The notes beneath the pieces were generated by a model. It did not search any database and was not told where the DNA came from. It was given only the letters and a program-made list of their open reading frames with translations. Both the position numbers and the translations under genes were made by a program. From Candidatus Ornithospirochaeta stercoravium (GTDB lineage Bacteria; Spirochaetota; Spirochaetia; Sphaerochaetales; Sphaerochaetaceae), in assembly GCA_017694915.1 (NCBI GenBank), contig JADIMF010000084.1:1-32338 (forward strand): a DNA stretch of 32,338 nt. The letters are read 5' to 3'. Of this stretch, positions 31,606 to 32,338 are shown in pieces. The stretch's first letter is position 1. Every line of letters starts with the position of its first letter.

Positions 31606-32338
31606 TCAGTCTTCCCTGATTGGTATCACAATCTCCTCAAGGACATCTATCAGCGCCTGGTAATCACCATCAAGAGCAGCGACATTCGCCTCAAGGAAAT
31701 GGTCAGGATCTGCACTGCCCCATCCTATCACATAGCCTGCCTTCAGCGAGAGAGCATTAAAGAAGAAGCGTGTCGTACGTCCATTGCCATCTACGAAAGG
31801 ATGGAGAGCTTCCACTTCTCCCATGTAATAAGCGAGCTCATTAACGAAATCATCAAGATCATCTATACCTCTCAGGTATTTTGAATCACGCAGATTACCG
31901 AACAGCCTCTCTGCGGACTGCTCTATATATTCAGGCTGGCAGTATTCCCTGTGCTTCTTCGAGGATGATGTCCTTATCATTCCACTCGAAGGATAGAGGT
32001 CTCCGAAAAGATGAGAATGTATAGCCTTAAGCTGATCGAATGAGAAAGGCATGTCCAGAGGCTCTTTCAGAAGCTCTGCAGTCCTTATAGATGAGATTCT
32101 CTTGTCGATACGGCGAAGCGTCGGCTTATCCTTGATACCATAGTAATTAACAAGGCATCTTGTATCAGGATAGGATGTCATCTCATCAAATCCTGTGTTG
32201 TCATAGGAAACAAGGTTCTCAGAACGAATAAAATCCGCAATGGCTTTATCTGCTTTCAGATCGCCTTCAAGAATCTCACGGAATATATCCTCGGTTTCCT
32301 CCGTAAGTGTCTCCCCATCGGCTTCAACGGTGAATTTA
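31606..32338 (-). CDS. Fic/Doc family protein with VbhA-like N-terminal segment (5' end outside window)
   Basis: 243 codons are visible; the start lies beyond the right edge. The Fic domain (from about residue 50) opens with SYPDTRCLVNYYGIKD and ends with the complete catalytic motif HPFVDGNGRTTR (visible residues 179-190): His, Asp and the anion-binding GNG. Fic enzymes transfer AMP from ATP to target proteins. The frame has no stop or start codon upstream of the ATG at 32181. Instead it continues as a helical acidic stretch (ADGETLTEETEDIFREILEG, then DLKADKAIADFI). That pattern resembles VbhA antitoxins, normally a separate protein. A TVEADG segment aligns with the VbhA inhibitory motif (S/T)xxxEG but has Asp for Glu. 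The antitoxin call is inference. Confidence 0.85.
   Translation of the reverse strand, partial: KFTVEADGETLTEETEDIFREILEGDLKADKAIADFIRSENLVSYDNTGFDEMTSYPDTRCLVNYYGIKDKPTLRRIDKRISSIRTAELLKEPLDMPFSFDQLKAIHSHLFGDLYPSSGMIRTSSSKKHREYCQPEYIEQSAERLFGNLRDSKYLRGIDDLDDFVNELAYYMGEVEALHPFVDGNGRTTRFFFNALSLKAGYVIGWGSADPDHFLEANVAALDGDYQALIDVLEEIVIPIRED

Noticed and set aside
1-32338. CRISPR array, insertion sequence, prophage or riboswitch
   Set aside because: No regularly spaced repeats, transposase, integrase or phage genes, and no riboswitch core that I could recognise were found.

Overview
The window is about 32 kb of bacterial chromosome, roughly 44% G+C by eye. Exported and lipid-anchored proteins, YesM/YesN regulation of a sugar ABC importer, and stand-alone rpsD and topA loci suggest a host-associated spirochaete (Sphaerochaeta/Treponema-like). 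This is inferred from gene style; no marker was searched.

Layout. (1) 1-1.6 kb, minus strand: the start of a lipoprotein gene, cut by the left edge, behind a promoter with a nine-base G tract between -35 and -10, and an AgrC-like histidine kinase with no adjacent response regulator. (2) 1.6-11.3 kb, plus strand: one carbohydrate-uptake locus with a YesM/YesN two-component pair, a binding protein, two permeases and two tandem FAD-dependent oxidoreductases. No ATPase gene is present, so a shared MsmK/UgpC-type ATPase is presumably encoded elsewhere. (3) 11.35-11.9 kb: a gap that holds a probable type I toxin-antitoxin locus: a 24-aa membrane peptide gene, a hidden ribosome binding site, complementary RNA ends and an antisense promoter. 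(4) 11.9-14 kb: divergent nitrilase-family amidohydrolase and MFS transporter genes. (5) 14-17.5 kb, minus: tRNA-Arg(CCT), topA and a secreted FN3-like protein. (6) 17.6-18.9 kb: a lipoprotein gene facing a pseudogene with two lesions (an in-frame amber codon and a 13-bp tandem duplication). (7) 19-25.9 kb, minus: rpsD, ychF, a TauABC/SsuABC-type ABC transporter, and an NtrC-type sigma-54 activator with its histidine kinase. (8) 26-31.6 kb, plus: ftsH, hslO, rlmKL and ogt, all tightly packed. (9) Right edge, minus: a Fic protein whose open frame continues into a VbhA-like antitoxin segment and leaves the window.

How the genes fit together. YesM/YesN probably senses a sugar outside the cell and controls the importer and oxidoreductases. 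A stem-loop between the binding-protein and first permease genes would let the binding protein be made in excess. The NtrC pair precedes a second importer, but no sigma-54 promoter is visible here. ftsH, hslO, rlmKL and ogt form a protein and nucleic-acid maintenance block.

A theme across the window is start codons placed 6-7 bases after a -10 box with no ribosome binding site (17620 lipoprotein, 25896 kinase, 25995 ftsH, weaker for hslO and the YesM kinase), which suggests leaderless mRNAs. The most notable observations are the type I toxin-antitoxin locus, the G-tract promoter, the leaderless-start pattern, the doubly broken pseudogene and the Fic-antitoxin fusion.
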